A stretch of 32,360 bases of DNA from Bacteroidota bacterium (GTDB taxonomy: Bacteria > Bacteroidota > Bacteroidia > Chitinophagales > Chitinophagaceae). Location of the stretch: NCBI GenBank assembly GCA_013286305.1, contig JABDFW010000035.1, positions 1 to 32,360 of the forward strand, given 5' to 3'. A program made the position numbers and the translations under genes. Position 1 is the stretch's first letter. Each line of letters starts with the position of its first letter. The notes beneath the pieces are model-generated. The model saw nothing but the letters and a program-made list of their open reading frames with translations. It was not told where the DNA came from and made no database searches. Positions 1 through 6,827 of this stretch are shown here, piece by piece.

Positions 1-336
1 ATCAATTACTTCAATGTATGTACTGTTCAATATTCAGCTACTGTAAAATTTGCAGAATGTGGTTGCGAAATGCTTATGCCAACTGCCTTTACACCAAATA
101 ACGACGGTAAGAATGATATTTTCAGGCCTGCAAACAGAACGGGCTGTGATGCTGCAACATTTACGGTTTATAACCGGTGGGGGCGAAAAGTATTTGAAAC
201 ATCAAACGTAGTTAACGGATGGGATGGTTACTATAACGGGGTTTTACAGGGCGAAGGGGTGTATGTGTGGCAGATTATTGCGATAAAAGATGGCAAACAA
301 AAGTTATTTAAAGGTACCGTTACGCTTATTAGATAA
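1..336 (+). CDS. T9SS type B / gliding-motility C-terminal domain protein (3' end only)
   Basis: Open from the first base, so this is the C-terminal ~111 residues of a larger protein whose start lies outside the window. The tail has the classic pattern of the gliding-motility-associated C-terminal domain (TIGR04131 / CHU_C type): PTAFTPNNDGKNDIF, then YNRWGRKVFE, then NGWDGYYNG and GVYVWQI, ending in a short basic strand. In Bacteroidota this domain directs large, often adhesin-like proteins through the type IX secretion system to the cell surface. What the rest of the protein does cannot be told from here; the Cys-rich residues just before the domain (AECGCE) are typical of the link to an upstream repeat domain. 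Confidence 0.9.
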   Translation: MNYFNVCTVQYSATVKFAECGCEMLMPTAFTPNNDGKNDIFRPANRTGCDAATFTVYNRWGRKVFETSNVVNGWDGYYNGVLQGEGVYVWQIIAIKDGKQKLFKGTVTLIR

Positions 337-381
337 AAAAACAAGAGACCCCAACTCACTTTAGCATGTAAACAAAACAGA

Positions 382-417
382 AGCTGCAAGCAGTTTTCTG
401 TGCAGCTACGGATTTTT
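382..417 (+). terminator. possible weak terminator after the T9SS protein
   Basis: AGCTGCA (382-388) and TGCAGCT (401-407) form a 7 bp stem with a 12-base loop, followed shortly by GATTTTTAT. It lies 45 bases after the stop codon. The stem is short and the T run is broken, so this is tentative. Confidence 0.3.
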
Positions 418-425
418 ATAGAACC

Positions 426-447
426 CTGCCTCTGGCAGATGTTTGTA
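426..447 (+). repeat. REP-like hairpin fragment
   Basis: CTGCC-TCT-GGCAG (426-438) is a 5 bp stem with a 3-base loop, followed directly by ATGTTTGTA. The same layout (5 bp stem, 3-base loop, then ATATTGGTA a few bases on) occurs on the minus strand inside the element at 29603-29816. It may be a relic of a related dispersed repeat. Confidence 0.35.
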
Positions 448-576
448 AAACAGGAGATGAAAATAATGTGACGGTACCACCCGGCATCGCCAAAATATCC
501 ATACCAACCCCAAATAAGTGCTCAATCCTCCCAATCCCATAAATCTTTCTAAATCTGCGTCAAATTTATTTGTTTA

Positions 577-595
577 TTACTAAATAATTTAGTAA
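577..595. repeat. perfect 19 bp palindrome TTACTAAAT-A-ATTTAGTAA
   Basis: The two 9-base arms are exact inverted copies around a single A. No gene starts close by with confidence, so an operator role is only a possibility. Confidence 0.4.
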
Positions 596-904
596 ATTGT
601 AGGTTATTATTTAAACAAAATGGAAAGAACCGGGCATATACGTTTTGGTGTATCGCTTACAGCAAAGCGCTGCGTTTTATTATGCTTGCTGCGGAAATAT
701 GAAAACAAAAAAAATACGCTTATTTGTACGGTTGTGTACGGTTTGGGGTTTAGTTTATCGGGCTTTCTATTTTTTATAAGGGCATAATCTTACAAAAACG
801 TTGTCATTGGCGTAAACCTGTAAGACTGCGTGAGTGAAAAGTTGATTGGTAAAAAGAGTTTTGATTGTTTGCTTGGCAGCAGTAGTAGAACTTGGTGAAA
901 AAAC

Positions 905-1100
905 ACCCTTCACGCGTAACATTTTGTAACGTACCCCGGTACCTTGCTTCTTGTTGCCATAACTGAACGGAAAAGTAAGCACCAAAATTTAAATTCCAAA
1001 GTCCAAGACAAAAACATAGAACATTCTGAAATAAGACTCGCATAATAAAAAAGCTTCTTCGCAAAGTCTCCCGCCACCGGAGGGAGATTTAGAGGGAGGC
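905..1100. repeat. direct repeat copy 1 (~196 bp)
   Basis: Runs from ACCCTTCACGCGTAAC to GAGATTTAGAGGGAGGC and matches the second copy at 1118-1315 over its whole length with scattered substitutions and a few small indels. It contains GTACC-CC-GGTAC, a short inverted repeat. The 3' part, read on the minus strand (GCCTCCCTCTAAATCTCCCT), resembles an intergenic sequence I recall as common in Bacteroidota genomes; that recollection is unverified. Confidence 0.85.
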
Positions 1101-1117
1101 CGTCCCCGAAAAAAAAA

Positions 1118-1315
1118 ACCCTTCACGCGTAACATTTTGTAACGTACCTCGGTACTTTGCTTCTTGTTGCCATAACTGAACGGAAAAGTAAGCACCAAAA
1201 TCTAAATTCCAAATTCCAAAACAAAAACACGGAACATTCTGGAAAATGATACTCGCATAATAAAAGGGGTTCTTCGCAAAGTCTCCCTCTATGGGAGGGA
1301 GATTTAGAGGGAGGC
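1118..1315. repeat. direct repeat copy 2 (~198 bp)
   Basis: Second copy of the 905-1100 repeat, offset by 213 bases and separated from it by a 17-base A-rich spacer. In this copy CTCCCTCTA (1283-1291) and TAGAGGGAG (1305-1313) form a 9 bp stem. Copy 1 has changed the left arm, so the hairpin is not maintained in both. The copy ends 11 bases from the end of the YihY gene. Confidence 0.85.
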
Positions 1316-1326
1316 TGCTCATCCCT

Positions 1327-2292
1327 TCATCTTTTTGGCACAGGCTTTAACGCAATGCCCTTTGCATCAGCTTCCTTTTTTAGTGAATGGATGCTTATGT
1401 TTAATTCAAAGCCAATGAGTAATATCAGCGAGTTAACATATATAAGCATCATCATGATTAACACCGTACCGATTGAGCCATAGAATTTATTATAGTTGGA
1501 GAAATTTTGCGCCCATACGGAGAATAACCAGGTTATGATAATAATAAGAAAAGTGGCAAACAGTGCACCCGGCGATAGCAGCTTCCAGCGCTCTTTTACT
1601 GATGGCGCATATTTGTAAATAAAAGCGACAGAATAAAGAAAAAGCAGCACAATAACTATCCAGCGCAGGTTTTGTATCCACACTTTTGTGTGCACGTTTT
1701 TAATGTTCAGCCATTTTAAAACGATTGGGAAAAGATGCCCCTGCCCAACCGAAATAAGTGTGGTAGCAATAGTAATAATAATGATGATGGTTATTAATGC
1801 CATTGCCCTCATCCTTTTATGCAAAAAGCCTGAACGGTGGCGGGTTACAACTGAGCGGTCAAACGTTCTTATAATACCCATCATGGCGTTGGACGAATAA
1901 AATACGGCTAATAAAAAACCTATAGACAGCAACCCTTTTTTGGGTGAGTTAAAAAAATCATCCAAAAAATTCATAACCAATTGCTGGGTTTGCTGGTTTG
2001 GCGTAAGGTCTCTTACGATTCTAAACAATTCCTTGTAAATGTCTTTTGATATTGGCAGGTAGGGCACCAGCGTAAATAAAAATATGGTAGCGGCGGGTAT
2101 GGCCATGATAAAATTGAACGAAATACTGGCAGCCCTTTCATTAAGCCCCACCCTTTTTATTTGACTGAAAAAAAACCTCCACACATAATAAAGCGGAACT
2201 CCCTCAAACCCGGGAATGATGATCTTTTTACTTTTTTCCCGGATAAATGTAATGGGTTTTGAATCTATTATGATGCGTTCGAGTTTGGTCAA
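1327..2292 (-). CDS. YihY/BrkB family integral membrane protein (UPF0761)
   Basis: A 321-residue protein with about six hydrophobic membrane segments and the family-typical early sequence RAASISFNFIMAIPAATIFL, in which helices and small residues follow a conserved alanine-rich start. Members were once mis-called ribonuclease BN; no nuclease activity is supported, and the role is probably membrane transport or envelope integrity, undefined. The start is ATG, 4 bases after the mltG stop, so the two are very likely co-transcribed. The basic N-terminus (KLERIIIDSKPITFIREKSKK) lies before the first membrane span. Its 3' end abuts the repeat pair. Confidence 0.88.
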   Translation of the reverse strand: MTKLERIIIDSKPITFIREKSKKIIIPGFEGVPLYYVWRFFFSQIKRVGLNERAASISFNFIMAIPAATIFLFTLVPYLPISKDIYKELFRIVRDLTPNQQTQQLVMNFLDDFFNSPKKGLLSIGFLLAVFYSSNAMMGIIRTFDRSVVTRHRSGFLHKRMRAMALITIIIIITIATTLISVGQGHLFPIVLKWLNIKNVHTKVWIQNLRWIVIVLLFLYSVAFIYKYAPSVKERWKLLSPGALFATFLIIIITWLFSVWAQNFSNYNKFYGSIGTVLIMMMLIYVNSLILLIGFELNISIHSLKKEADAKGIALKPVPKR

Positions 2293-2296
2293 AATA

Positions 2297-3334
2297 TTAT
2301 GGGTTTTCGTTCTCTTTTTTTATGATCACGGAATCAAGCGCGCCCTGGTATTCTTTGGCATATTGCTGGTGCTCTGCAAAGGTGGTGCTAAAATGATGAT
2401 AACCGCTAAAATCGCTTTTGGCTACAAAAAAATAATAGCCGGTTTTAGGGGCATTCAGTACTGCGTCAATGGTTTTTGCGGTTGGTGTGCATATTGGCCC
2501 CGGGGGCAGCCCTTTGTTACGATAGGTATTGTAAGGTGAGTTAACAGAAAGATAGGCGTAAAGAATTCTCTTTAACGAGAAGTCTTTCAGAGCAAATTTT
2601 ATGGTAGGGTCGGCGCCAAGCGCCATGTTTTTATTGAGGCGGTTTATATATACACTGGCAATATTGCCCTTTTCCTCATCCTTGTTTGTTTCTTCTTCTA
2701 CAATAGAGGCAAGGATGCAAACCTGCAGAGGGGAGAAGCCCATGTTTGCTGCTCTTTGCATACGGTTATCAGCAGCCCAAAAACTGTCTTTTGCTGCCTT
2801 GAAGCGGTAAAGAATAGAATCAAGCTTTGTATCCCATTTAAAAATATATGTTTTGGGTATGATGATGGAAAGCAGGGTGTTGGTATCAACCCCGAATTTT
2901 CGCAGCGAATCTGGGTTATTAAAAAACGATATGGCAGACAGGGAATCGGTGGAGAAGTTTTTCCCAATAAACCGCGCAAGGCTTTCTTTTGTTCTTACCC
3001 GGCCAATATTTAATATAACAGGGGATTGCCTGTTTTTCTGGAATATGCGGATAATACTTAACAGGTTCTGGCCGCTTTTTATTTCAAACCTGCCGGGCTT
3101 TACATTGGCCCACACGTTTGATGTATTGGCAATAAAAGAAAAAAGGGCAGTGTGGCTTATTAAATTAGCGGTATCTAACTGCCGCAGTACCTGTTTCTTT
3201 ACATCTTTACCTGCGGCAACATAAATGTATTTGCTCTTTCCGCTAAACCGGGTTGCAGGCAATAAAAGCATCCATCCTAAAACAGCAACTAGAACAAGCA
3301 AAATGGTAAGGGGATAAAATATCTTCTTTTTCAT
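2297..3334 (-). CDS. mltG: endolytic murein transglycosylase MltG
   Basis: This 345-residue protein should cleave nascent peptidoglycan glycan strands at the outer face of the inner membrane, ending strand elongation. One N-terminal membrane anchor (residues ~6-25) leads to a LysM-like region and the YceG/MltG catalytic domain. The catalytic motif LASIVEEET is at ~208-216, with E213 the expected general acid by comparison with E. coli MltG. The conserved YNTYRNKGLPPGPIC motif is at ~268-282. Length is normal for the family. It is separated from secG by a strong terminator, so it and the yihY-like gene probably form their own transcript. An ATG start preceded by an A-rich leader fits. Confidence 0.94.
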   Translation of the reverse strand: MKKKIFYPLTILLVLVAVLGWMLLLPATRFSGKSKYIYVAAGKDVKKQVLRQLDTANLISHTALFSFIANTSNVWANVKPGRFEIKSGQNLLSIIRIFQKNRQSPVILNIGRVRTKESLARFIGKNFSTDSLSAISFFNNPDSLRKFGVDTNTLLSIIIPKTYIFKWDTKLDSILYRFKAAKDSFWAADNRMQRAANMGFSPLQVCILASIVEEETNKDEEKGNIASVYINRLNKNMALGADPTIKFALKDFSLKRILYAYLSVNSPYNTYRNKGLPPGPICTPTAKTIDAVLNAPKTGYYFFVAKSDFSGYHHFSTTFAEHQQYAKEYQGALDSVIIKKENENP

Positions 3335-3349
3335 TCTTAGCTCAAAATA

Positions 3350-3380
3350 ATAAAAAACCCTGCTTTATTGTAAAGCAGGG
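3350..3380 (-). terminator. rho-independent terminator after secG
   Basis: On the minus strand CCCTGCTTTA-CAA-TAAAGCAGGG (10 bp perfect stem, 3-base loop; 3358-3380) is followed by six T residues (3352-3357) and further T-rich sequence. It sits 24 bases past the secG stop and just before mltG, separating the two transcription units. Confidence 0.9.
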
Positions 3381-3403
3381 CAATATAAATAATGTTTTAA
3401 CTT

Positions 3404-3736
3404 TTAGTGCGTTTTTGGTGGCTGTAATGGAGTTGACGGTTGCCCGGTTCCAGGTGCTGGTGGAGAGGTACTTACCGGCAAATTCTTTGTATCAATAGTA
3501 GTAGTTGTACCGCCTTTAAAAAATAAGCTTGAAAATATGCAAAGCGCGCCAATAACAGCGGCAAAAAGCCAGGTTCCTTTTTCAAGTACATCGGTGGTTT
3601 GTTTAACACCCATAAACTGGTTGTTAAACCCGCCAATGCTTCCGGCAAGGCCGCCGCCTTTTGGGTTTTGAACCAATACTACTAAACTAAGGATAATACA
3701 GGCGATAACGATAAGAATAAAGAATATAACAGTCAT
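3404..3736 (-). CDS. secG: preprotein translocase subunit SecG
   Basis: A 110-residue accessory subunit of the SecYEG channel in the inner membrane. It has two hydrophobic helices (about residues 3-22 and 55-75) separated by the diagnostic loop VLVQNPKGGGLAGSIGG and GVKQTTDVLEKGTW. A Pro/Thr-rich C-terminal tail follows, as is usual in Bacteroidota SecG. It begins 1 base after the stop of the upstream acidic gene and is the last gene before the terminator at 3350-3380. Confidence 0.95.
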   Translation of the reverse strand: MTVIFFILIVIACIILSLVVLVQNPKGGGLAGSIGGFNNQFMGVKQTTDVLEKGTWLFAAVIGALCIFSSLFFKGGTTTTIDTKNLPVSTSPPAPGTGQPSTPLQPPKTH

Positions 3737-3737
3737 T

Positions 3738-4964
3738 TTAAATACCTTTTAATTGCTCAATTTTGGATGCAAAGTAAGCGGATTTGGATGGATCTAAAAA
3801 ACTTAATTTTATATAAACCTGGATGGCCTTTTCGGTCATGCCCTGTTTCGCAAATACTTCCGCCATGGTTTCGGTTACAACCTCCTTAAGTTCATTTGAG
3901 CTTGCTGCGCTGTCCTGAACTTTATGTTCCGTGGCTTCATCTATGCCAAGGTCAACCGGCTGGGTATTAATGCGTTTCATCTGTTTAAGCCAGTCTGTAA
4001 ATTTTTTCACCTTTACTGCCAGGTGATCTTCCTTTTGTTGTTCCAGGCTTAATCTTATCCCCTGCGAAGCAAAATAATCAATAGTATGATAGGGCTCGGC
4101 TTCTATGGGAAGAGGCGCGCCATCGGCAACCGGTTTTTTAAAATCTTCCAGTTGTTCTTTTAGTATTGCTGCAATTTTATCAGCAGGCAACGGGGGTATA
4201 GCAGACTCCCTCTCGTCATCAGCATCCTCAAAAGGTTCATCGGGGTCTTCTTCCGGCAATTCCGCAATTTGCGTGGCTTGGATTATTTGATGTTGTTCTT
4301 CAGGTTCTTTCACAAAAAGGTCATCCGCCGGAATTTCATTATCCGGGATTTCTTCCTGCGGCTGCTCCTGTTTAATTTCTTCCCTAAGATTTTGTGCAAT
4401 AATTTCTTCATCAAGTACTACTTCTTCCTCGGGCGGTAACTGCTCCAGGGGGTACTCAGTCTTATTTTCTTCCCCAATATTTTGCCCAATTGGTTCCTCT
4501 CTATCATTCTCCCAGGCTAAAATTTCCGGGACAACAGGTTCCGCTGTACCCTCATTCTCATTTGCAGGGGAGGGCTCATCACCTGTTTTTTCAGGCAGGC
4601 TTTCCTGGTCAGTTTCTGTTGAAATTTCAATATTGTGTTCTTGTATAACGGTTTCCTCAAGGGCGGCCTCTTTACCAGGTTCCTGTTGCGGGTGAAGCTG
4701 CAATTCAGCCCCTTCAATCAGGGTGGTTTCATTTAGTTTAAAATGAAACCAAAAAGAATTGGGAAAATGAAGAATGGCGCTTTGAGCAGCTGTATTAAAA
4801 TTGGGGTGCTTTTCCTCTTTTAATTTTTTTGCGAGGAAGAATTTTGCCACACCGAAAGCAGGATATTTGTGGGTTAGCTCTGTTAACTTATTTATAGAAG
4901 CGTCCCCTGCAGTTTCATTGCCGGTAAGATGAAGCAGGATATTATTTTCTGATGCTTTGCTCAT
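3738..4964 (-). CDS. acidic TPR-like protein of the lptE-secG cluster
   Basis: Function unknown. The chosen ATG (4964) gives 408 residues and begins after the lptE stop; a GTG at 5033 would add 23 residues but overlap lptE by 38 bases. Three parts are visible. The first is an N-terminal ~80-residue helical domain (LTHKYPAFGVAKFFLAKKLK, FHFKLNETTL). The second is a ~200-residue linker very rich in Glu, Pro and Asp with little order expected. The third is a C-terminal ~100-residue helical part ending in a TPR-like hairpin (AEVFAKQGMTEKAIQVYIKL, then LDPSKSAYFASKIEQL). No signal peptide or membrane span is seen, so it is probably cytoplasmic. Its place between lptE and secG suggests an envelope-biogenesis or scaffold role, which is inference only. 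Confidence 0.8.
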   Translation of the reverse strand: MSKASENNILLHLTGNETAGDASINKLTELTHKYPAFGVAKFFLAKKLKEEKHPNFNTAAQSAILHFPNSFWFHFKLNETTLIEGAELQLHPQQEPGKEAALEETVIQEHNIEISTETDQESLPEKTGDEPSPANENEGTAEPVVPEILAWENDREEPIGQNIGEENKTEYPLEQLPPEEEVVLDEEIIAQNLREEIKQEQPQEEIPDNEIPADDLFVKEPEEQHQIIQATQIAELPEEDPDEPFEDADDERESAIPPLPADKIAAILKEQLEDFKKPVADGAPLPIEAEPYHTIDYFASQGIRLSLEQQKEDHLAVKVKKFTDWLKQMKRINTQPVDLGIDEATEHKVQDSAASSNELKEVVTETMAEVFAKQGMTEKAIQVYIKLSFLDPSKSAYFASKIEQLKGI

Positions 4965-4995
4965 TAACTGTATGGCCGGTGAAAATACAATACTC

Positions 4996-5553
4996 TTACC
5001 AACTGGAAAAAATACGGTTAAACATTTCGTCACTGAGGTTTGTGATGATATCGCTTAACAACTGGTTTTCAGCCTGCGTAAGCGTCAAGGTGGCTGCAAA
5101 ATCAAAGTCGTGGCTTATATCATATTCCTTCACTTCGTTTTTAAGCGTGTTATTGAATATAAGGTGTACGCCAACCGTTAAACGGTTTGTAGCTGTTACC
5201 TGGCTGCTTATACCCGAGGTACTTACGGAATAATTGCTTACATAGCCACCAATAATATAATCCGCGTTATCGCTGTTTACAAGTGATGCTTTCCGTATAT
5301 AGCTCGATACTTTTTGTTTAAACTGGTCAGTAATCTTTGAGCTTAACTGCGGATTTACAATGCTTGCATGATTTTCAATATAATTGATCTTTATTGTTTT
5401 TACATTATCAGGTATGCTTACGTCTCTGAAAGTATATATGCCGCAGGACGTAATACACACGCAAACAGCTACGATTAAAAAAAAGATGATGGAAATTTTG
5501 TTCCTGTTGATAATTGTAAACTTCATATAGCTGTTTTTATTCATTAATGTCAT
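4996..5553 (-). CDS. lptE: LptE-family LPS assembly lipoprotein
   Basis: Probably the outer-membrane lipoprotein that plugs the LptD barrel and helps insert lipopolysaccharide. It has a hydrophobic signal with a lipobox ITSC at residues 34-37 (C37 is the lipidated residue), then GIYTFRDVSIPDNVKTI, typical of Bacteroidota LptE. Length is 185 residues. The start is ambiguous: ATGs at 5553, 5544 and 5526 all precede the signal peptide. The first two overlap the upstream sigma-54 activator gene by 17 and 8 bases, and the last (beginning MKFTIINRNK) gives the most standard signal peptide. Coupled translation with the upstream gene is likely. Confidence 0.85.
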   Translation of the reverse strand: MTLMNKNSYMKFTIINRNKISIIFFLIVAVCVCITSCGIYTFRDVSIPDNVKTIKINYIENHASIVNPQLSSKITDQFKQKVSSYIRKASLVNSDNADYIIGGYVSNYSVSTSGISSQVTATNRLTVGVHLIFNNTLKNEVKEYDISHDFDFAATLTLTQAENQLLSDIITNLSDEMFNRIFSSW

Positions 5554-6817
5554 ATTCTTTAAGCTTACGGTATAAAGTTCTTTCGCTTATACCCAGGTCG
5601 AGCGATGCATCTTTTCGTTTTCCTTTGTGCTTTTTCAGCGCTTTTTCTATCAACTCCTTTTCTTTATCCATTATGTTGAGCGATTCTTCCACTACTTCAT
5701 GCTGATGAATTTCATCGTCATGATTTATGATCACCGGCTGGCCCGAAGACATCGGCTGGCCTGGCTGAAAATTGTTTTGCTGCATTACTGCAGGCACATC
5801 ATACATTTGTTTTTGTTCGCCGTTAAGCGCATGGTCATTCATCAACGATTCGTGAGCGAAACGCGCAGCGGTGCCCGCCATTGACGGGTTTTGCAAAATT
5901 TCAAGGAACATTTTCTTTAGCTCTGTAACATCTTTTTTCATGTCGAAAAAAAGCTTGTATAGTATTTCCCTCTCATTGGCAAATTCCCCGCTGGTTTGGG
6001 GGGTATTACTCGCTAAAACAGGCAAACGGTTTACTATTTTTTCAGGCAAAAACTTCCTTAACTCACTGGCTGTTATAATTGGCTGTGTGCTTAACACAGA
6101 AATTTGTTCTGCAATGTTCTTCAATTCCCGCACATTGCCCGGCCATGGATAGTTAATTAACAGGCTTTTTGCTTCATCATCCAGTTGAACAGCATTGGTT
6201 TTGTAACGCTCCGCAAAGTCTATTACAAATTTGCGGAATAATAAAGGAATATCTTCTTTCCTGTCCCGCAGCGACGGGACGCGGATAGGAACAGTGCTTA
6301 AACGATAATACAGGTCTTGCCTGAACTTGCCGTTGAGCGTAAATTCAAGCAGCTCGCGGTTAGTAGCTGCAATTACGCGTACATCTGTTTTTTGTACTTT
6401 GGAAGAGCCTACGCGGATAAACTCACCTGTTTCTAACACGCGTAATAACCTTGCCTGCGTGCCAAGCGGCATTTCACCTATTTCGTCCAGGAAAATAGTA
6501 CCGCCGCTTACTGTTTCAAAATAGCCTTTGCGGCTGTCAACAGCGCCGGTAAAAGAGCCTTTTTCGTGGCCGAATAATTCAGAATCTATCGTACCTTCAG
6601 GTATGGCGCCGCAGTTAACGGCAATAAACGAATTATGCTTGCGCGATGACAGCGCATGAATGATCTGTGAAAAAACTTCTTTACCCACGCCGCTTTCACC
6701 CACTATAAGCACGCTAAGGTCAGTTGATGCAACCTGCACGGCTACATTTAGCGCATGGTTTAATGCCGGTGAATTTCCTATTATCCCAAATCGGTTCTTA
6801 ATTGACTGAATGTCCAT
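5537..6817 (-). CDS. sigma-54-dependent transcriptional activator, no receiver domain
   Basis: A 426-residue AAA+ enhancer-binding protein. The ATPase domain starts almost at the N-terminus: Walker A GESGVGKE (40-47), the sigma-54 contact loop GSFTGA (87-92), Walker B GTIFLDE (106-112), and the arginine-finger region FRQDLYYRL (165-173). A ~115-residue Gln/Asn-containing linker separates it from a Fis-type helix-turn-helix at ~385-424 (KGKRKDASLDLGISERTLYRK is in this region). There is no N-terminal receiver or GAF domain, so activity is not set by a response-regulator phosphorylation. The contact loop has Ser for the usual Ala of GAFTGA. It starts 10 bases after miaB and overlaps lptE, a gene order I recall as conserved in Bacteroidota. 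Targets are unknown. Confidence 0.92.
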   Translation of the reverse strand: MDIQSIKNRFGIIGNSPALNHALNVAVQVASTDLSVLIVGESGVGKEVFSQIIHALSSRKHNSFIAVNCGAIPEGTIDSELFGHEKGSFTGAVDSRKGYFETVSGGTIFLDEIGEMPLGTQARLLRVLETGEFIRVGSSKVQKTDVRVIAATNRELLEFTLNGKFRQDLYYRLSTVPIRVPSLRDRKEDIPLLFRKFVIDFAERYKTNAVQLDDEAKSLLINYPWPGNVRELKNIAEQISVLSTQPIITASELRKFLPEKIVNRLPVLASNTPQTSGEFANEREILYKLFFDMKKDVTELKKMFLEILQNPSMAGTAARFAHESLMNDHALNGEQKQMYDVPAVMQQNNFQPGQPMSSGQPVIINHDDEIHQHEVVEESLNIMDKEKELIEKALKKHKGKRKDASLDLGISERTLYRKLKEYDINE

Positions 6818-6827
6818 TCTTTAAACT

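Larger units (their letters stand above)
337..1326. other. ~1 kb noncoding region with repeats
   Basis: No convincing gene is seen. It contains a small hairpin with a conserved-looking tail (426-447), a perfect AT-rich palindrome (577-595), and a direct repeat pair (905-1100 and 1118-1315). Reading frames that can be drawn through the repeat pair exist in more than one frame in each copy and end in translated repeat sequence, so they are not treated as genes. A 55-codon frame at 620-787 has no supporting evidence. Confidence 0.6.

Noticed and set aside
620-787. 55-codon plus-strand reading frame starting MERTGHIRFG
   Set aside because: No family resemblance, mixed composition and no promoter beyond a nearby palindrome; kept out for lack of evidence.
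767-1322. Several overlapping minus-strand reading frames of 69-86 residues in the repeat region
   Set aside because: They lie in the repeat pair, use different frames in the same repeat, and end in translated repeat sequence such as PPSKSPSGGG; no domain or start-site support.
5034-5553. Reading the lptE-overlapping GTG start (5033) of the acidic gene as the true start
   Set aside because: It overlaps lptE and adds no recognisable sequence; the ATG at 4964 was preferred, though not proven.
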